Shown here piece by piece: positions 1-13,045 of a DNA stretch of 64,000 bases. The stretch lies in the NCBI RefSeq assembly GCF_902459465.1, contig NC_047066.1, positions 20,711,047-20,775,046 of the forward strand, read 5' to 3'. The position numbers were made by a program, and so were the translations under genes. Within the stretch, counting starts at the first letter, position 1. Each line of letters begins with the position of its first letter. Source of the DNA: Asterias rubens. Lineage: Eukaryota > Echinodermata > Asteroidea > Forcipulatida > Asteriidae. The notes under the pieces are model-generated. The model did not search any database, was not told the origin of the DNA, and saw only the letters and a list, made by a program, of their open reading frames with translations.

Positions 1-939
1 GTGGGGTTCGTACAATGACACTGACCACTCTCTCGTTAAAACAACATTGTCCTTATATGGAATATCTATATATATTCAAAACAAAACCGGCTATAACAAA
101 ACATCATTGTCAAACGGGAACCTTCTTTTTGGCATCTTTCTTCCTAGTAAGATAAACGCTCCTCAGATGAGCACCTGTACGATCGGTCTATACCCACTTT
201 CAAAACCGACGAGATTTAGTTCACTGTTTAAGTGTGATATTCCAACAAACATGTTGGGTAAATCCAAGGCTTTGAATGGTATTTTCTTAGGATTGAGTTT
301 GAGATCGAATTCGAGCATTATACGTTGACTGCGTAGAGATTACGGCGGGTAAATTTACGACGACTATGGCCCTTTTCGAAACCAGGGCTTCGAGTCCAGA
401 TTCGGCTCAGGCTAGCTTGGCCCCGCGGTGGTTTTGACAATTGTGCGTGCTTTGCGTACGTGCTCAGGGCTTCAGACGATAGAACGGAGCCTGAAGCCGA
501 ATCCAAAGCTGAAGACGTGGATTCTAAAAGGGCCTATAAAACCTCATGAGTATTCATGTCGCGTCGAATCGAGTGAATTTAGCGGCAATCACACTCCTCC
601 TCGGTGGTTTTGTGGCAAAGCATCGTCGTGCCTCGCCTACACAAGACGGCGTACGTTATCAAGTGGCGAGAGATAAGACGTTTTATGTCTGGCTGCTTTT
701 CCCATCAACTTGATGTATTTAAGTTTATAGCTTTACAGCCAGTAAACCCACTGATGCTTTTCTAGAGTGAGATTCGATCTAAATGCACATGTAAGATTGC
801 ATAGCCCTTAGTAACAGTTTCCCAAGCGTGGCTGATTTTCCAATTTAGCGGATTGTTTATGAAATATAATACTGCCGAATTGAAAAACGTTGGGATGTTT
901 TTTTTATCTGCGCGATTAAGCATAATCAATAACATGGAA
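1..939. other. Gene-free stretch at left edge
   Basis: I see no recognisable gene here. The open frames are short, overlap on both strands and match no family I know. The part around 330-660 is richer in C and G than its surroundings but shows no splice or protein signature I can defend. Confidence 0.5.
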
Positions 940-1080
940 TGACATCAGGTTTGCTCAGTGGTTTCTTTCCCTGCCTTTCACCTATGTGAACCCCGGTTCG
1001 AATCCCACCTCTGACCAGACCCTTGCATGTGGATTGGGTTTTCAGTCTCTACCTGATTATGACCCCGTTTGGGGTTTCCC
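940..1080 (+). repeat. tRNA-derived SINE fragment
   Basis: A Pol III box B match (GGTTCGAATCCC) lies near 993. It is followed by a tail (TGGATTGGGTTTTCAGTC) that recurs almost identically at about 36,708, after another box B-like sequence. A box A-like stretch (TGCTCAGTGGTTTC) lies about 40 bases upstream. The shared tRNA-like head and tail define one SINE family with copies here and at 36.6 kb. The 3' end is cut by the TTAA-flanked MITE that starts at 1083. Confidence 0.55.
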
Positions 1081-1082
1081 CC

Positions 1083-1468
1083 TTAAAGGCAGTGGACACT
1101 ATTGGTAATTGTCAAAGACTAGCCTTCACAGTTGGTGTATCTCAACATATGCATAAAATAACAAACCTGTGAAAATTTGAGCTCAATCGGTCATCGAACT
1201 TGCGAGATAATAATGAAAGAAAAAACACCCTTGTCACACGAAGTTGTGTCCGTTTAGATGGTTGATTTCGATACCTCAAGTTCTAAATCTGAGGTCTCGA
1301 AATCAAATTCGTGGAAAATTACTTCTTTCTCGAAAACTCTGGCACTTCAGAGGGAGCCATTTCTCACAATGTTTTATACTATCAACCTCTCCCCATTACT
1401 CGTTACCAAGTAAGGTTTTATGCTAATCATTATTTTGAGTAATTACCAATAGTGTCCACTGCCTTTAA
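1083..1468. mobile_element. TTAA-flanked MITE, complete copy (family 1)
   Basis: The element is bounded by TTAA on both sides. Its inverted termini read AGGCAGTGGACACTATTGGT inward on the left and are mirrored on the right (ACCAATAGTGTCCACTGCCT). It is non-coding. The internal sequence recurs in copies at 6.5, 33.0, 34.6, 55.8 and 60.7 kb and in a half copy at 1.9-2.1 kb. TTAA target duplications are the hallmark of piggyBac-type transposition, so this is probably a non-autonomous piggyBac-like MITE. No transposase is present in the window. Confidence 0.75.
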
Positions 1469-1904
1469 AAAGAGCATTTCTTCTCGTTTCCTATTCATCC
1501 TGTTAGTGAGGCTAATTATGCCGTAGGGATGTTATAAATAAAATACAAATATATTCCCTCTGGGTAGGATTTCTGTTTTACCATTTCCTTCCGCTGGAAA
1601 GATTTCTGCCTCCTTCAAAGACCCGTCCAAATTGGATTAGTGGTCCTATCATCAATAATATACTTGGTATCAGTTCTGACACGTTCTGCACGTCGTGTCA
1701 CCCGCCCTACCTGTTACGTGGTTATGTTGCACTTTATTCTGTATAAACGTACGTATACAAGTTACGTGTAAGGTATACGTATACTGGGTAGCTCTGCATG
1801 GTCATTTAGATTTCACCAAAGATTGCGAAAAACAATTTTATTAATCATAAACATCATGATAGCCCAACATCATCCTGCTTTAGGCCGCCTCTCTCTAAAA
1901 AAAC

Positions 1905-2126
1905 AAATGGAAAAAAATACCTCGAAATCTAATTCCGAGGTCTCGAAATCAAACTCAAATATTATTTTATTGAGAAATTACTTCTTTCTAGAAAAAGACG
2001 TAACTTCAGAGGGAGCCGTTTCTCACAATGTTTAATACTATCAATAGCTCTCCGTGCTTGTTGACAAGTTAGTTTTTATGCTCAAAACTATTTTAAGTAA
2101 ATACCAATAGTGTCCAGTGCCTTTAA
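1905..2126. mobile_element. MITE family 1, right half only
   Basis: This contains the internal AGAAATTACTTCTTTC block and the right terminus (ACCAATAGTGTCCAGTGCCT followed by TTAA) of family 1. The left terminus is missing, so it is a truncated copy. Confidence 0.65.
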
Positions 2127-3730
2127 AGATCCGTGTTTGATTTTAGGCGCATCACCAATAATTTAGTCCAACCTGAATAGTGCAGGACTATTAGTTTGGA
2201 CATCTGCACGTAGTTTCTCCATCTTCACATCCTTCCCGACTCGTATTAGCGGAAGGTGTACACGTCAGACCCAACCTTTAAACAAGCAGGTGTGCCTCAT
2301 TAAGGCTTGTTTCTAGTTTTTTGTTTATCCATGTATTTCCTTTAACCATATTTTAGTAGCCGCATCTTAGAACGGATTATGAACCCTTGGAAAATAATGT
2401 AGTGCTCTCAGTGAGGTTATTATACAAGATTATCGACTTTAAAAACAAAGTAAACCTTTGCCTTTTGGAACCGTTTGATTGTTTTAATCCTATATAAAGG
2501 TAGAAGGTAAATGTATATAATACAAATAAATAAACATTTCATTTTAGGTGGTCGCGTTTGTTGAGAAGCGCCGAAAATCTGGAGCGAATGGGTCCCGGCT
2601 GGGAGAATAATATCTAATAGGAATTCACAATCTGAAAAGCAGTTGTTCTGAAAGCAACGCCAAGTATCGGGCAGTGACCAAATGACCATTTTCCACATGA
2701 AAAATATGAAGAAAAAAAACATTTTTAAAATTAGCGATGGTAACTCGACGCATTTAATTTTATTTGCTGTTTTCTGATAAGTACAATTCCCTGGGCAGGG
2801 GAGCCTATTTCTTTTTGTGATGGGTTAAAAAATAGTTTTACCCGACCCCATATATTTCGTGCACAAAATTGAACAAACGTACTAAATAAACTAATTTGGA
2901 AATTAATATACAGCCCTTCCCAGATCTAAACCTCTTATAAAGTTTAGTATCTGTTCGTTAGTAGATGGAGGTTTGCAGAGTTCCCTTTGTGGGAAGATCT
3001 TTCCAAACAAATAAATAAACAACCAATAATTAGATTGCAGTAGTCTAATTGACATTGTCCAGTTTGCAACACGTCACACGCGACCTCATCGGTTTGTTGT
3101 TGTACGTGTTGGGTCACCCGTCTGACATGTTATTCTCACTCAGTGCGGCTCGTAAAGCACTCACGGAAACTGACTGTCACTTACTACAACTATTTTGCAT
3201 TAGTTAGTCTTCTAGTTATACTCGCCGGGGGTGATTCGTGTCAAATCTGTTCTTATGTTGTACTGTTTCTCGCATGGTTTTTTTTCCCCCATTCACCTCA
3301 TTCGTCATGAGACAATTGGAGTTAACTAAGAGGCAATAACCTTAGTTGTTCATGCTGAAAGATTTTGCGTTCATGTTTTACATGGACGCGGTCGGTTTCA
3401 GTTGCTTCGTCTCTTGAGGGAACGATGTCTTACTGTGCATTAATTCATTTCTATATTTATCGTCTACATACAGGATTTTCATCCACGTGGGAAATGATGG
3501 CCGTCGTGCGGTGCTGTAAGAGACCACGTTCCACTCGTCGACGGCCGGCCCCCGAGTGCATCACTCTAGCATGAACTTTTCTCCATGATGAGAAAAATGA
3601 AATAAGTCTAGCTGATTTCAAGTTTCCAACCACTGTGCATCAAACCAGCATACGAGATTTGTAGCGAGATTTAAGTGCATGCCGCAAGAGGAGCGGCAAT
3701 GCATTAAGACACCGAGCTGCTTTAACTCTA
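2127..3730. other. Upstream region of the GPCR gene
   Basis: No gene is recognised. A reversed fragment of MITE family 2 lies near 2440-2530 (AAAGTAAACCTTTGCC followed by CCGTTTGATTGTTTTA). The rest is AT-rich unique-looking sequence and must hold the promoter and 5' UTR of the downstream receptor gene. I could not identify a TATA box or a confident upstream exon. Confidence 0.4.
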
Positions 3731-4870
3731 ATGGGATTACTAGTAAATATACGTCTGGGGTCCGCCACACTCACCGGGATGTCTTCAACAAGTCCGTACC
3801 TTGTGAATGTTACGCCGTCGGCCGCGACTCCGGCCTGGGTCGTGGACTCTGCTGCTACCACCGTCGTCCAGATCTCAACCCTGATGGTGATTTTTATCGC
3901 AGCTTTCCTCGGTAACGGGGTGATATTTCTTGTCTTTGTTCGCAAACCATCACTGCTATCCGTCTCCAATCGGTTTGTTCTACACCTCGCCGTGTGTAAC
4001 TTCCTCATGTGTGTTGTAGTGATGCCACCTGTTCTGGTATCAGTTATCTCAACGGACTGGATGTTATCTCAGCAGAGCTGTGCTGCGACTGGGTTCTTGA
4101 ACCTCCTTCTCTTTGCAGCTATTATTTTAACGTTAGTCATGATAACGGTGGACCGTTACATAGCTGTGATGTTACCGTTACTGTACTATACCTATATGAC
4201 GACTAGACGAGCTGCCCTTATGATCCTAGTGGTGTGGGTGCTAGCTCTGACATTCGCCCTCCCGCCTGTTCTTGGTTGGAGCTCGGTGTCCTATCACCCC
4301 CATCGGTTCATCTGCACCGTGGCCGTGCCAACTGGGGACGCTTCAGCAAGCGATGGGTATGAGATCTTCCTTATGGTCGGTGGATTCGCTATCCCACTTA
4401 CCTCAATGGCTTTCATGTACGGCCGGATGTACTTTGCAGCTAGGGACCTCCTAGCACGCGACCGGCACCGTTGGTTCAGGGTGCCCTCATCAGACAGGAA
4501 TGGTTCGAGTCCAAGTAGCTGCGCTCCCTTCCGGAGACCTCGGGGCCTCACGAGTGGAGGGATCAAGAAGATTTTACAGGTCCACATTGGGGACGAGTGG
4601 AGGACGGCCCAGACCGCCCTGATAGTCATGTTCAGTTTTGTCATTTCGTGGTTGCCGTATTACGTAGTCAGCTTCGTGGAGGTAGCCCTGAACAGACATG
4701 TGTCACCTTTTTGGGAGTGGATTCCCCTGTGGTTGGCTTTCTCGAGCTGCGCGTTTAACCCGTACGTGTACGTATTCCGGAGTGCGTCCATGCGTCACCA
4801 TGCTTTGTCATTAGTTGGTGTGCATCGACGTAGTACCAAGGATGCCAGATTTTTCATCGAGACTTCTTGA
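3731..4870 (+). CDS. Class A GPCR, GPR161-like, single exon
   Basis: A 379-residue seven-transmembrane receptor read from one uninterrupted frame. TM1 is about residues 46-70 with the GN signature (G61-N62). TM2 carries LAVCN, with Asn90 where most class A receptors have Asp2.50. Cys117 and Cys195 can form the TM3-ECL2 disulfide. TM3 ends in D141-R142-Y143, TM6 has S-W-L-P (306-309), and TM7 has N343-P344-x-x-Y347. A conserved GWSS follows TM4. The pattern NRFVLHL...NFL, GWSSV and the Asn at 2.50 resemble vertebrate GPR161, a ciliary orphan receptor that restrains Hedgehog signalling; this assignment is from memory of family features. A second ATG at codon 17 (3779) precedes an N-terminus with an NVT glycosylation site and may be the real start. 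The C-terminal tail is short, about 30 residues. It could instead be another orphan amine-like receptor. Confidence 0.85.
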   Translation: MGLLVNIRLGSATLTGMSSTSPYLVNVTPSAATPAWVVDSAATTVVQISTLMVIFIAAFLGNGVIFLVFVRKPSLLSVSNRFVLHLAVCNFLMCVVVMPPVLVSVISTDWMLSQQSCAATGFLNLLLFAAIILTLVMITVDRYIAVMLPLLYYTYMTTRRAALMILVVWVLALTFALPPVLGWSSVSYHPHRFICTVAVPTGDASASDGYEIFLMVGGFAIPLTSMAFMYGRMYFAARDLLARDRHRWFRVPSSDRNGSSPSSCAPFRRPRGLTSGGIKKILQVHIGDEWRTAQTALIVMFSFVISWLPYYVVSFVEVALNRHVSPFWEWIPLWLAFSSCAFNPYVYVFRSASMRHHALSLVGVHRRSTKDARFFIETS

Positions 4871-6530
4871 AACGTCGGCTCCTTTAGCTCTGGGTGGTAA
4901 TTCGCACTTAATGACATCTTGGAGACATTCAGAAGTTTGGTCGAAACGTCACAAACTGTTTTATGCTCGTGCGAATATTGAAACAGAGATTCAATGATAT
5001 TGCTTCCTCCTTGGACGGGTATTGCATCCCACACAAAAACCACGGGAGAGACTAATATAGTTTTAGCGGGATGTACTCACTTGATGTTTATACAAACCGA
5101 GTAAGGAAGAAGGGTAAATAGTTAGTTAACTTATTTTGAACTGGACACTTTAACTGAACTTTTTCACTATGAAGGCATGGAACCTGACATGGCTGTACTG
5201 TTACAACTTAAATAACGATCAATCACTCATCGAATGGTCAAGTATATTCGTAACATTCTCAAATTAGAAAGAGAATTTAAAGCCCGGCCATTAGCCGTTT
5301 TGAAAACCCAATAAAAAGTGTCCACCTCATGTATACAGACAAGCCATTTGAACATTACATTATTCAAATGGGTTTTTAGTGGATTAAAACTTTTCTCTAA
5401 AGATCAAAAAATATTTTTCTCCTTCCATTCTTACCGAAATGGTGTATAAGCTGAAATATTGTTATTTAATCGCGATACTTTTGCTTGACCATCACCTTTC
5501 TCCATTAAGCCTACATCACACCTTTTGCAAATCTCAGCAGCAGTCCAAACTAGTATCACTTATTTGGGTTAAAACAAGGAGGGTAGTGGTAGCACTTTTT
5601 AAATTATTAACTTGGGTTTTAAAAGCTTTGTTACCGGTTGTTTAAAAGAATACTTACAGGAACATTACAGAATTGGTTTTGCTAGCAAAAACGTTGCTGG
5701 CAGTATAAGCACTTTATGTAATCCACCATATACATAAAGTTTGAGATCGATCGGCCATCTGGGTCACGAGAGAATTGTGAAAAAACTATTACAAATTTTG
5801 CACTGCATCAATGCCAAACAAAAATGAATAAAACGCTCACTGAGCGATAAACTTTAAACTCGAAATTAGATTATTTATTTCTCATCAAATGTACAATTTC
5901 AGACAGAAATATTTCAAGGGATGTTTTCTTTTATCATCATGTAAATTTTATGTAAATCTGTGATCTTCACGATTTTTGTTTCATACCAATTCTGTAAAGT
6001 TCCTTTAACTATGAAGATGAAAAGATCCGTGCTGTTGAAAGAACTATCAATCTTGATCGTCATTGGTTTTACAGAGAGAGGGATTCAAATAAGTTTCTGC
6101 ATCAAACGTTTCTCAGATTGTGTATTCAAAAACGGATTACTCTACCTGTGTTGACATAACCGGTCCGGATAATCAATCAAAACGCTACCACATTTAAAGT
6201 GTAATTTTCACAGATTATTGTTTTATTGTATATCTACGTAGCTATGCCTATATTAAAATAACTTAATAGTTCTAAAAGTCGAATGTTTACTCTGCCTTAA
6301 GAGACGGTGGCAATTTTATTCTATTCATTTATTAAAGTTGTATTTTTCACGAATTTGTTTGAATTCACCCGAGAAGACAAATCGCTCCGGGTGGCACTTT
6401 AGATGCAGGTAGTTTCATCCGGTGAAGTCTCGTGATACCACACGGGAATTAGGCCTCTTGACGCGCGTTGTAATTCAACCATCATAAACACCCATATAGT
6501 GTCACTTAAAACGTGGGCAACAAATAAAGG
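4871..6530. other. Gene-free, AT-rich; one MITE family 2 fragment
   Basis: This must include the 3' UTR of the GPCR. No protein-coding signal is recognised. Around 6100-6170 the block AACGTTTCTCAGATTGTG...GGATTACTC...GACATAACC is shared with copies at 8.2, 33.9 and 57.0 kb, so it is a fragment of MITE family 2. Confidence 0.45.
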
Positions 6531-6898
6531 TTAAATGCACTGGACACGTTTGGTAAAGTCAAAGACCACAATTCTGTCTTGGTGTATCACAACATGTACA
6601 TACAATAACAAATCTGTGTGAACACTTGGGCTCTATATTGGTCATCGAAGTTGCAAGAAAACAATGAAAGAAAAACACCATGTTGCCCAATTTTGTGTGC
6701 TTTCAGATGCGTGTGAGAAAGGCTTCAGGTATGAATTCTCTAAAATATTGTAGTAAGAAATTACATCTTCCTCAGAAACTATGTTTTACTTCAGAGGGAG
6801 TAGTTTCTCACATTGTTTTATACAACATCTCTCCATTGCTCGTTTAGCAAGCTAAATATATATATTGAGTAATTACTTAACGTGTCCAGTGCCTTTAA
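6531..6898. mobile_element. MITE family 1, full-length diverged copy
   Basis: TTAA flanks both ends. The left terminus reads ATGCACTGGACACGTTTGGT and the right GTGTCCAGTGCCT-TTAA. Internally it shares the blocks AATGAAAGAAAAACACC and TTCAGAGGGAG with the copy at 1083. It is non-coding. Confidence 0.7.
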
Positions 6899-9539
6899 CA
6901 TAATACAAATATTCGTCCCCTTTCTTCCAACCATTGTTAAAGGGATGCAAGACTGTAAACAGAATGAACTGAGCCATATGTTTCGGATCATCCCTTATAC
7001 AGTTACCCACTTCAGTGTTCCCAGTTGAGCCTTCTGTACTGTTGCGACAAGTTTATACACGCCTCCACAATCTCCCAAATTGAATTCTGTGCTATTGCCC
7101 CCAGATTGATATTCTTTGTGGATCAAACCAAGCGCATGTTGCAGCTTTTGAGGGAAACTAAAGTTGCATAGTGCGTGTTTAAGTGGATATCGAAAGCTCA
7201 TATTTGGGTTTATAGAGGCTCAGGGTAAGCGGAAAATCTTTCTTCTTGCAAGATGAGGATCAAATTTTGATGGTTTATCAAATTTGTGCAAACTCATGGG
7301 CATGAGGAACTAGAACTCCCTACATGTATCTCTGGAAAGTGTGCTTTTGCATATTGGTAGCAACTGTGATACAATCATTGCTTACCAAAAGTTAATTGCA
7401 AACCAGATAGTGTACTATTTGAGGTACAACATATGGTTTGTGAAGGTTTATCGGCCAGTTGGGAACTCTGTAGAAAGTGTGATTTTGCATAATTAGAGAC
7501 AACGATTGCTTTCCAATAATTAGTTCCAAACTAGACAATGTAATATCTGGAAGCGACCGGTCGTAGTAAAGGTGCGGTAGTACTACTCATTGATGTTGAT
7601 GCTAAATTTAGAACTACCGAATTGATATTAATTATACGAACAATAGGCCTTTCTATAAATATAGTAGTATACATAAGGCCAAGGCTTTACTTTGATTTGA
7701 AATCGGTGACTTTTACACAAGAATCAACTTTTTCATATTATTGTTCATAATTTAATATCTAAAACGAAACTTATTTGAGTTCGTTCGACATTCAGTCGAA
7801 GACCAACTGATGGATTTTGGATTATGTTGATAAATTTGAAGTGTACACCAATGGTGAAGTACTATTATTTAGGCCTATACATTCATCTTGATGATCTACG
7901 ACCGTTGGTGCATCAAAAGACTGTAGCCATTTAAAAATGTAAGACGAGAATAACTTGAGGAATATTTTGTTTTAGCAGCATTCTTAATAGGCTACACTTT
8001 AATGTGAGAATCAGTAATATTATGGAGAAAATAAATTTCTCAAAAGTACTTTTAGCACTACTGTTTATAGAATAATTGTTCAATACTAAAATAAATAGTG
8101 TTATTTAGAAATGCGTCGACCTTCAAATTGACATAAAGGGAGGATACCATTAGTAATTACTGCCAAAATAAACGGCTATAAAAACTTACGTGGGTAGAAG
8201 TACTGCAGCTGTGGACATTCTGAGAAACTATTCCCTTCCAAAGATTGTTGTTTTAAAGAGATTCACACACTTTTAAATGCATTCCAATTACGGATTATTC
8301 TTCCTGCGTGGACATAACCACTCCAGATTTCCGGCGATATCTTATAACGCTGGACCACCTTTCAAAAGGAATGCTGACATGCTACAAGTATGACTAAACA
8401 ACAAACGGTTCAAAAAACCACAGTACAAATGTATACTTTTCCTTTCACAAATTTACACGTGTTTATGAGGTAAAACCCTTTTAAGTTACTATGGTTATAC
8501 AGAAACAAAACCTAAAAATGGTTTTGACAAACTTGTTTGTTTTCTTTCTGCTGACCCATTCCCCTATTTATAGAGACAAATGTTTTAAATTAAACATGTT
8601 TTCACACACTCGCGGGCATAATATTTTGACTGAGTGATGAATGCCGGGGATGCGATATGCTAAAATTGGCCGATTTAACAGTGGGTCGGCCCACTATAAT
8701 ATTCGTGTATGCCTCCCGGTCGTTTACATAACCACATCGTGATCGGATATTACGTTTTCGATGGGCTGGCATTTTAACTTATGTGACAAACGGTCAGTTA
8801 TTATTGTTATTCTTTGACAAGGGAGTGTATAAAGACCTTTTGGGTAATTAGTTTATCAAATTAAAATATGGTGTACTGTTAGTAGGCCTAATAATATACA
8901 GACCATAAGTACCACGGCATGGCCCAGTATGCTCGTGACAATCGTCAACATTATAAGGTCATGGCGCAATTTGAAATTATTGTGTTCTTCAAAACCACAC
9001 TTGGAGTGACCAGTTCTGAAAAAGAAAGTTTAAAACCCTGTGTATTTAGTTTATCAAATTATTATTATGTCACAATGTTAGTGATAATAAACAGACTAAA
9101 TATAACTATAGTATTCATACAGCATGGCAAAGCAAAACAATATACACAGAATATTTAACAAAACGGTTAACTCAGAATATTGAACAAGACGGTTAACTTT
9201 AACCGTACCCTGCTAGAACCAAACTCGAAACAATTAACGGAAACAAATGTAAATTTGTAACTTTAATTTTCACAGGTGAGTTTTACTGTAAATATCTATT
9301 TCATTTAGGATTTCAACAATCAAACGTTTCTTAAAACGAATGATATACTTTGCCTCAGATGTAAACTTATGCTTACTGTTTTTTCCAAGAAATTTATATT
9401 ATTATCAGAAATTTTAAGTCAACGAGTCATTAATCAAACAGAACTTGAACGTTGTTTTTATTGATTTTACAAATTCTTCATTATAATTAATTGAGTTGGG
9501 TGTTTTTGGAAATTAAATTCAACTTAACGTTTATAATGA
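6899..9539. other. Gene-free AT-rich intergenic DNA
   Basis: No convincing coding sequence. A MITE family 2 copy lies at about 8240-8450 (CCAATTACGGATTATTC, CCTGCGTGGACATAACC, TTCCGGCGATATC, ATGTATACTTTTCC). The remainder is low in G and C without recognisable structure. Confidence 0.4.
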
Positions 9540-9766
9540 ATAAATGTTTGTGTGAATGATTTATGCCTTGTGTGCATGTTATTTTGTTTATTTGTTTATT
9601 TTGTTTGTTCGTCTTATGTAAAGTTGTTTTGTTTCGTTTTGTATGCTTTTTCTTGACAAGCCCCGCTTTTTGGAACGAGCTTCCACATTCATATCCTAGT
9701 GACTGTACTTTTTGTATGATGATATAATGTGGAAATAAACGATGCTTTGAATTGAATTGAATAATA
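9540..9766 (+). mobile_element. Non-LTR retrotransposon 3' end with TTGAA tail
   Basis: The sequence GGAACGAGCTTCCACATTC resembles the end of a LINE ORF (a W-N-E-L-P-like region). It is followed by a short UTR with AATAAA and a terminal microsatellite of GAATTGAATTGAA. Simple-repeat tails of this kind are typical of CR1/L2-type LINEs. Only the extreme 3' end is recognisable. Confidence 0.45.
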
Positions 9767-12700
9767 TAGTATTTTTGAAATAATCTGGTTAGGCCTACTG
9801 CTGTTTTCGGAATTTTTTTTATTTTTATGGTGAAGGTAAAAAAGTGAAACTGGGGAATAAGGAAGGGATAGTTGATTAGGGGCGGGGTTTATGTGTATTT
9901 AGGGGAGGTGGGATGGCCACTCAAACACAAATCAACGCTGGCAGCCTGAGACGGGCATCTCATCGACCTGTTTTTGTGATCAAGGCCAGTATAGAGTCTA
10001 AACATAGCAGACTGTGCTCCGCTGTTGCCCATAGTCTGGCCTTATCCCCACTTACTGCATGATGTTTATTAAATCTCAGATTCAATTTGCTTGTAAACCG
10101 TATGTAATTTCTCTTGAGGGAAGAGACAGTGGTCTATGAGATGGCAGCGCGTGCTGGGTAATACGGGACTGAACGTGTTGACATTTTTTTTTTCTTGGGA
10201 TGGAATTGAATTAATGTGACTTATTTTTTAAAGATTAAAGTTCAACTGTAAACATGTTTACATTTAGAAGAAATGCCATTGGGTGAGTAGGGTTTGGCTC
10301 AAGGCTGTTGCCCTATAAGGCTACCGAATTATAGATTATTGGAAATAGTATTATGCTCTTATGCCATCTTCGTCTCAAAATGTTCAGACAATCAAACATA
10401 GTGTTGTGCACTCTATTAACCCCCTGGTCAGAATTGAACTGGAGTCCGTGTCCCAGGGGTCCTGACCCACGTCGGGGTCCGGTTGACCCGGAAACTGGTC
10501 ACAAATAAGATTACTGTGTTGTTTAATTGTTTTTTTTCTCTCCTGTTTTTGTCTGCTGCTGTTGTTGTTGTTGATGATGATTTTGTTGTTGTTGTTTATT
10601 TGTTTATTTATTTATTTTGTCATTTTTATTTGGGGGGGGGGGGTTTCAGGGGGTAGGATGTCTGGGTGTTTTTTTCTGTTGGGGTGCTGGGATGTTTGTT
10701 CGTTTTTAGGTTGTTGGGTTGGGGTTTGGAGTTCCGTGAGTCGTCTAAATGTTTGAGTGGGCTTGGAACGATAGATAAATAATTATTATATAAGAAATCT
10801 ATTTGCAGCGGATTTCTGTTGAGATCCTGCCGGCCCTCAGCAAGCACATCCTGGTCATGAGGGACGCAATTATTTTTACCCCCAAGGGTCTCCCAGCAGC
10901 TTGCTGCACTTTGACTTCTAGCCTTAATTTGTGTTCACATTATGCAAGTTATTATTAATATTAGTATTGTTGAGCGTTGAGGAGTACGTGAAATGAGGAC
11001 GGTTTCTTTTATCAAGGGGTCTCAGGTGCGTTTGTTAGAGACCACCATTGGCTTGGCAGACAATGTATAGTATTCCCCTGGATCAGGTGTTATAAGAGGT
11101 TTTTCAAAGTATAAACAATAATTTGGGCCGGTAAAAACACCGGGAGAGGGATGCAGAGATGTAAGAATTTAATCACAGAGCAACGACCAACACAAAAAGG
11201 AACTACATGCATTATTTCTTGTTTCTATGATGTGGCTATTGCGAAATCGTTGAAAATAGCTCCCCTGGTTCACGGAGTGAAACAAATTTACAACCCTTTG
11301 GTGTATAATTTGTAATCTAGTTCAAATCGGGAACTAAGTCACATCGTGTTTTTCCAGCTTCGTAGCCTATAAGACGAATAGTTCGATTTTTGTTAAAGTG
11401 CAATATTTAACTGTCACTTTTAACTTTAAATCCCATCGTTCCCTTGACGAGTTGCGCGATTGAAATTCAATAACTTGATAGATTGACGGCACATTAAACT
11501 CTCTAAAAAAGGTTTCTCGCATCATTAGACTGCACCCGTCAGGAACCACATAACACTTCCAACTAATCTGTCACACGCTACACAGTATTATTAATATTCT
11601 CTGCAACTTTCAAGCCAGGAGCAGGGCTCTCTGGAACGGCCCTGAGCTGTGTATTATACGGCTCTATGGAAGGTGGAAGGGCCAAAAGCCTACCGCCCTC
11701 TCGTGGTAAGATTTTGACGGCCTGACCGTTGTGCCGCTTCCGTCTGGTCTCCCATGTTAAATGGCACGTTAAATGCATTTGTATTTTTTTTTTACCGAAG
11801 TAGAGAACCAGTCTACCCGAAGAAGCATGGCGGTAAGTTGAAATTTGCTTTGGAATCTTGGGGAATAGTGCATTGGTAGCGACTATTTTGATGTAATTGT
11901 AAGCTTGTGATGTTAATAATAACTGAGGGATGATATCTGTTACACTTTAACCCAAACCATGCCCAAACCCATGAAAACACTATCGAGTTAACAATATAAA
12001 TGTGTATGAAGCGAGTCCAAGATGGTTGCGCGCCCGTGACACTACAGTACGGCCTAGATGTACATGTACATTTCTAAGGTCACAGTGCCACAGGGACACC
12101 CGCTGACATGGGTGAACCTGCTGTTCATCATACTCAATTTGGGACCCTTATAAGAAGTTTTAGTAATTTTATGGACAAGTTTCCGTATGGCGCCACCACT
12201 TTTACATATGATATGAAATAATATAGTATCTAATTTACCTCAATGAGATATCCCTTTTTGTAAAAAAGAGTGAAAAAGTGGTGGCGCCATGCGGAAAGTT
12301 ATCCACACTTGTGAGTGTACAACAAATAGTTGGCATAAGTACCACGCACTGTACAAAGAAACAGGTTTGGTTCTGCACAGTAGACTAATATACACACAAA
12401 AATGCACTATAATACAAATTATAAAAATTTTTAAAATAAAATGCAAGCTTTGCACGCCGATGGGCAGAGAAAAAGTTATACAGTTTACATAGTTGACAAA
12501 TTTAATTTATGTAAAAAAAAAGACAGTTCTCTAAGAACAAACTCTACCTGGCAAGTAGATTACATGTACACACATGGTGTTACCGCAAACCAACACATCA
12601 TGTATAATGCTTATTACAATGCTGATTTATGTTTTCTTACAAGCACTCCTTCTGGCTAAGTGCACACTGCAAGCCAGCATCCAACCATTCAACTACATAG

Positions 12701-13045
12701 CAGTGTCAACATTCTCACTACTGCATCAATGAGCAACAATGATCGACATCAACAAGGGGATGTGTTACGGGCAGGTAAAGTGGAATAACAACTTTTCATT
12801 GATTATTTTAACTCATCAGTGGCTTATTTTGCTTATTTTTTTTAAAGAGCAATTCATTTGTTTTTAATCTAAGGCAGACAAATTAACTGGCATACTTCAT
12901 GTTTATTACTATCACATGTTCCCCTCCCTTGTCTGCATTAGTAGTGTGGACATGCCAAGTTGGAACACTCACAATGAACACTTGTACTTTTTTGATGTCC
13001 CCTTTTGTACCATTGTTTGCCATTGTCTGATAATGTAGTAAGGAC
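9767..13045. other. Gene-free, with T/G-rich low-complexity patch
   Basis: No gene is recognised. At 10,520-10,760 there is a strongly strand-biased T/G-rich patch with a G-tract at about 10,632. The GTGGCGCCA context near 12,190 recurs inverted near 12,283 (AAGTGGTGGCGCCAT), so 12,180-12,300 is a small foldback, probably a MITE. The rest shows no structure I can support. Confidence 0.4.

Noticed and set aside
3365-4650. Other open frames overlapping the GPCR on both strands.
   Set aside because: They are shadows of the receptor frame, without domains or independent signals.
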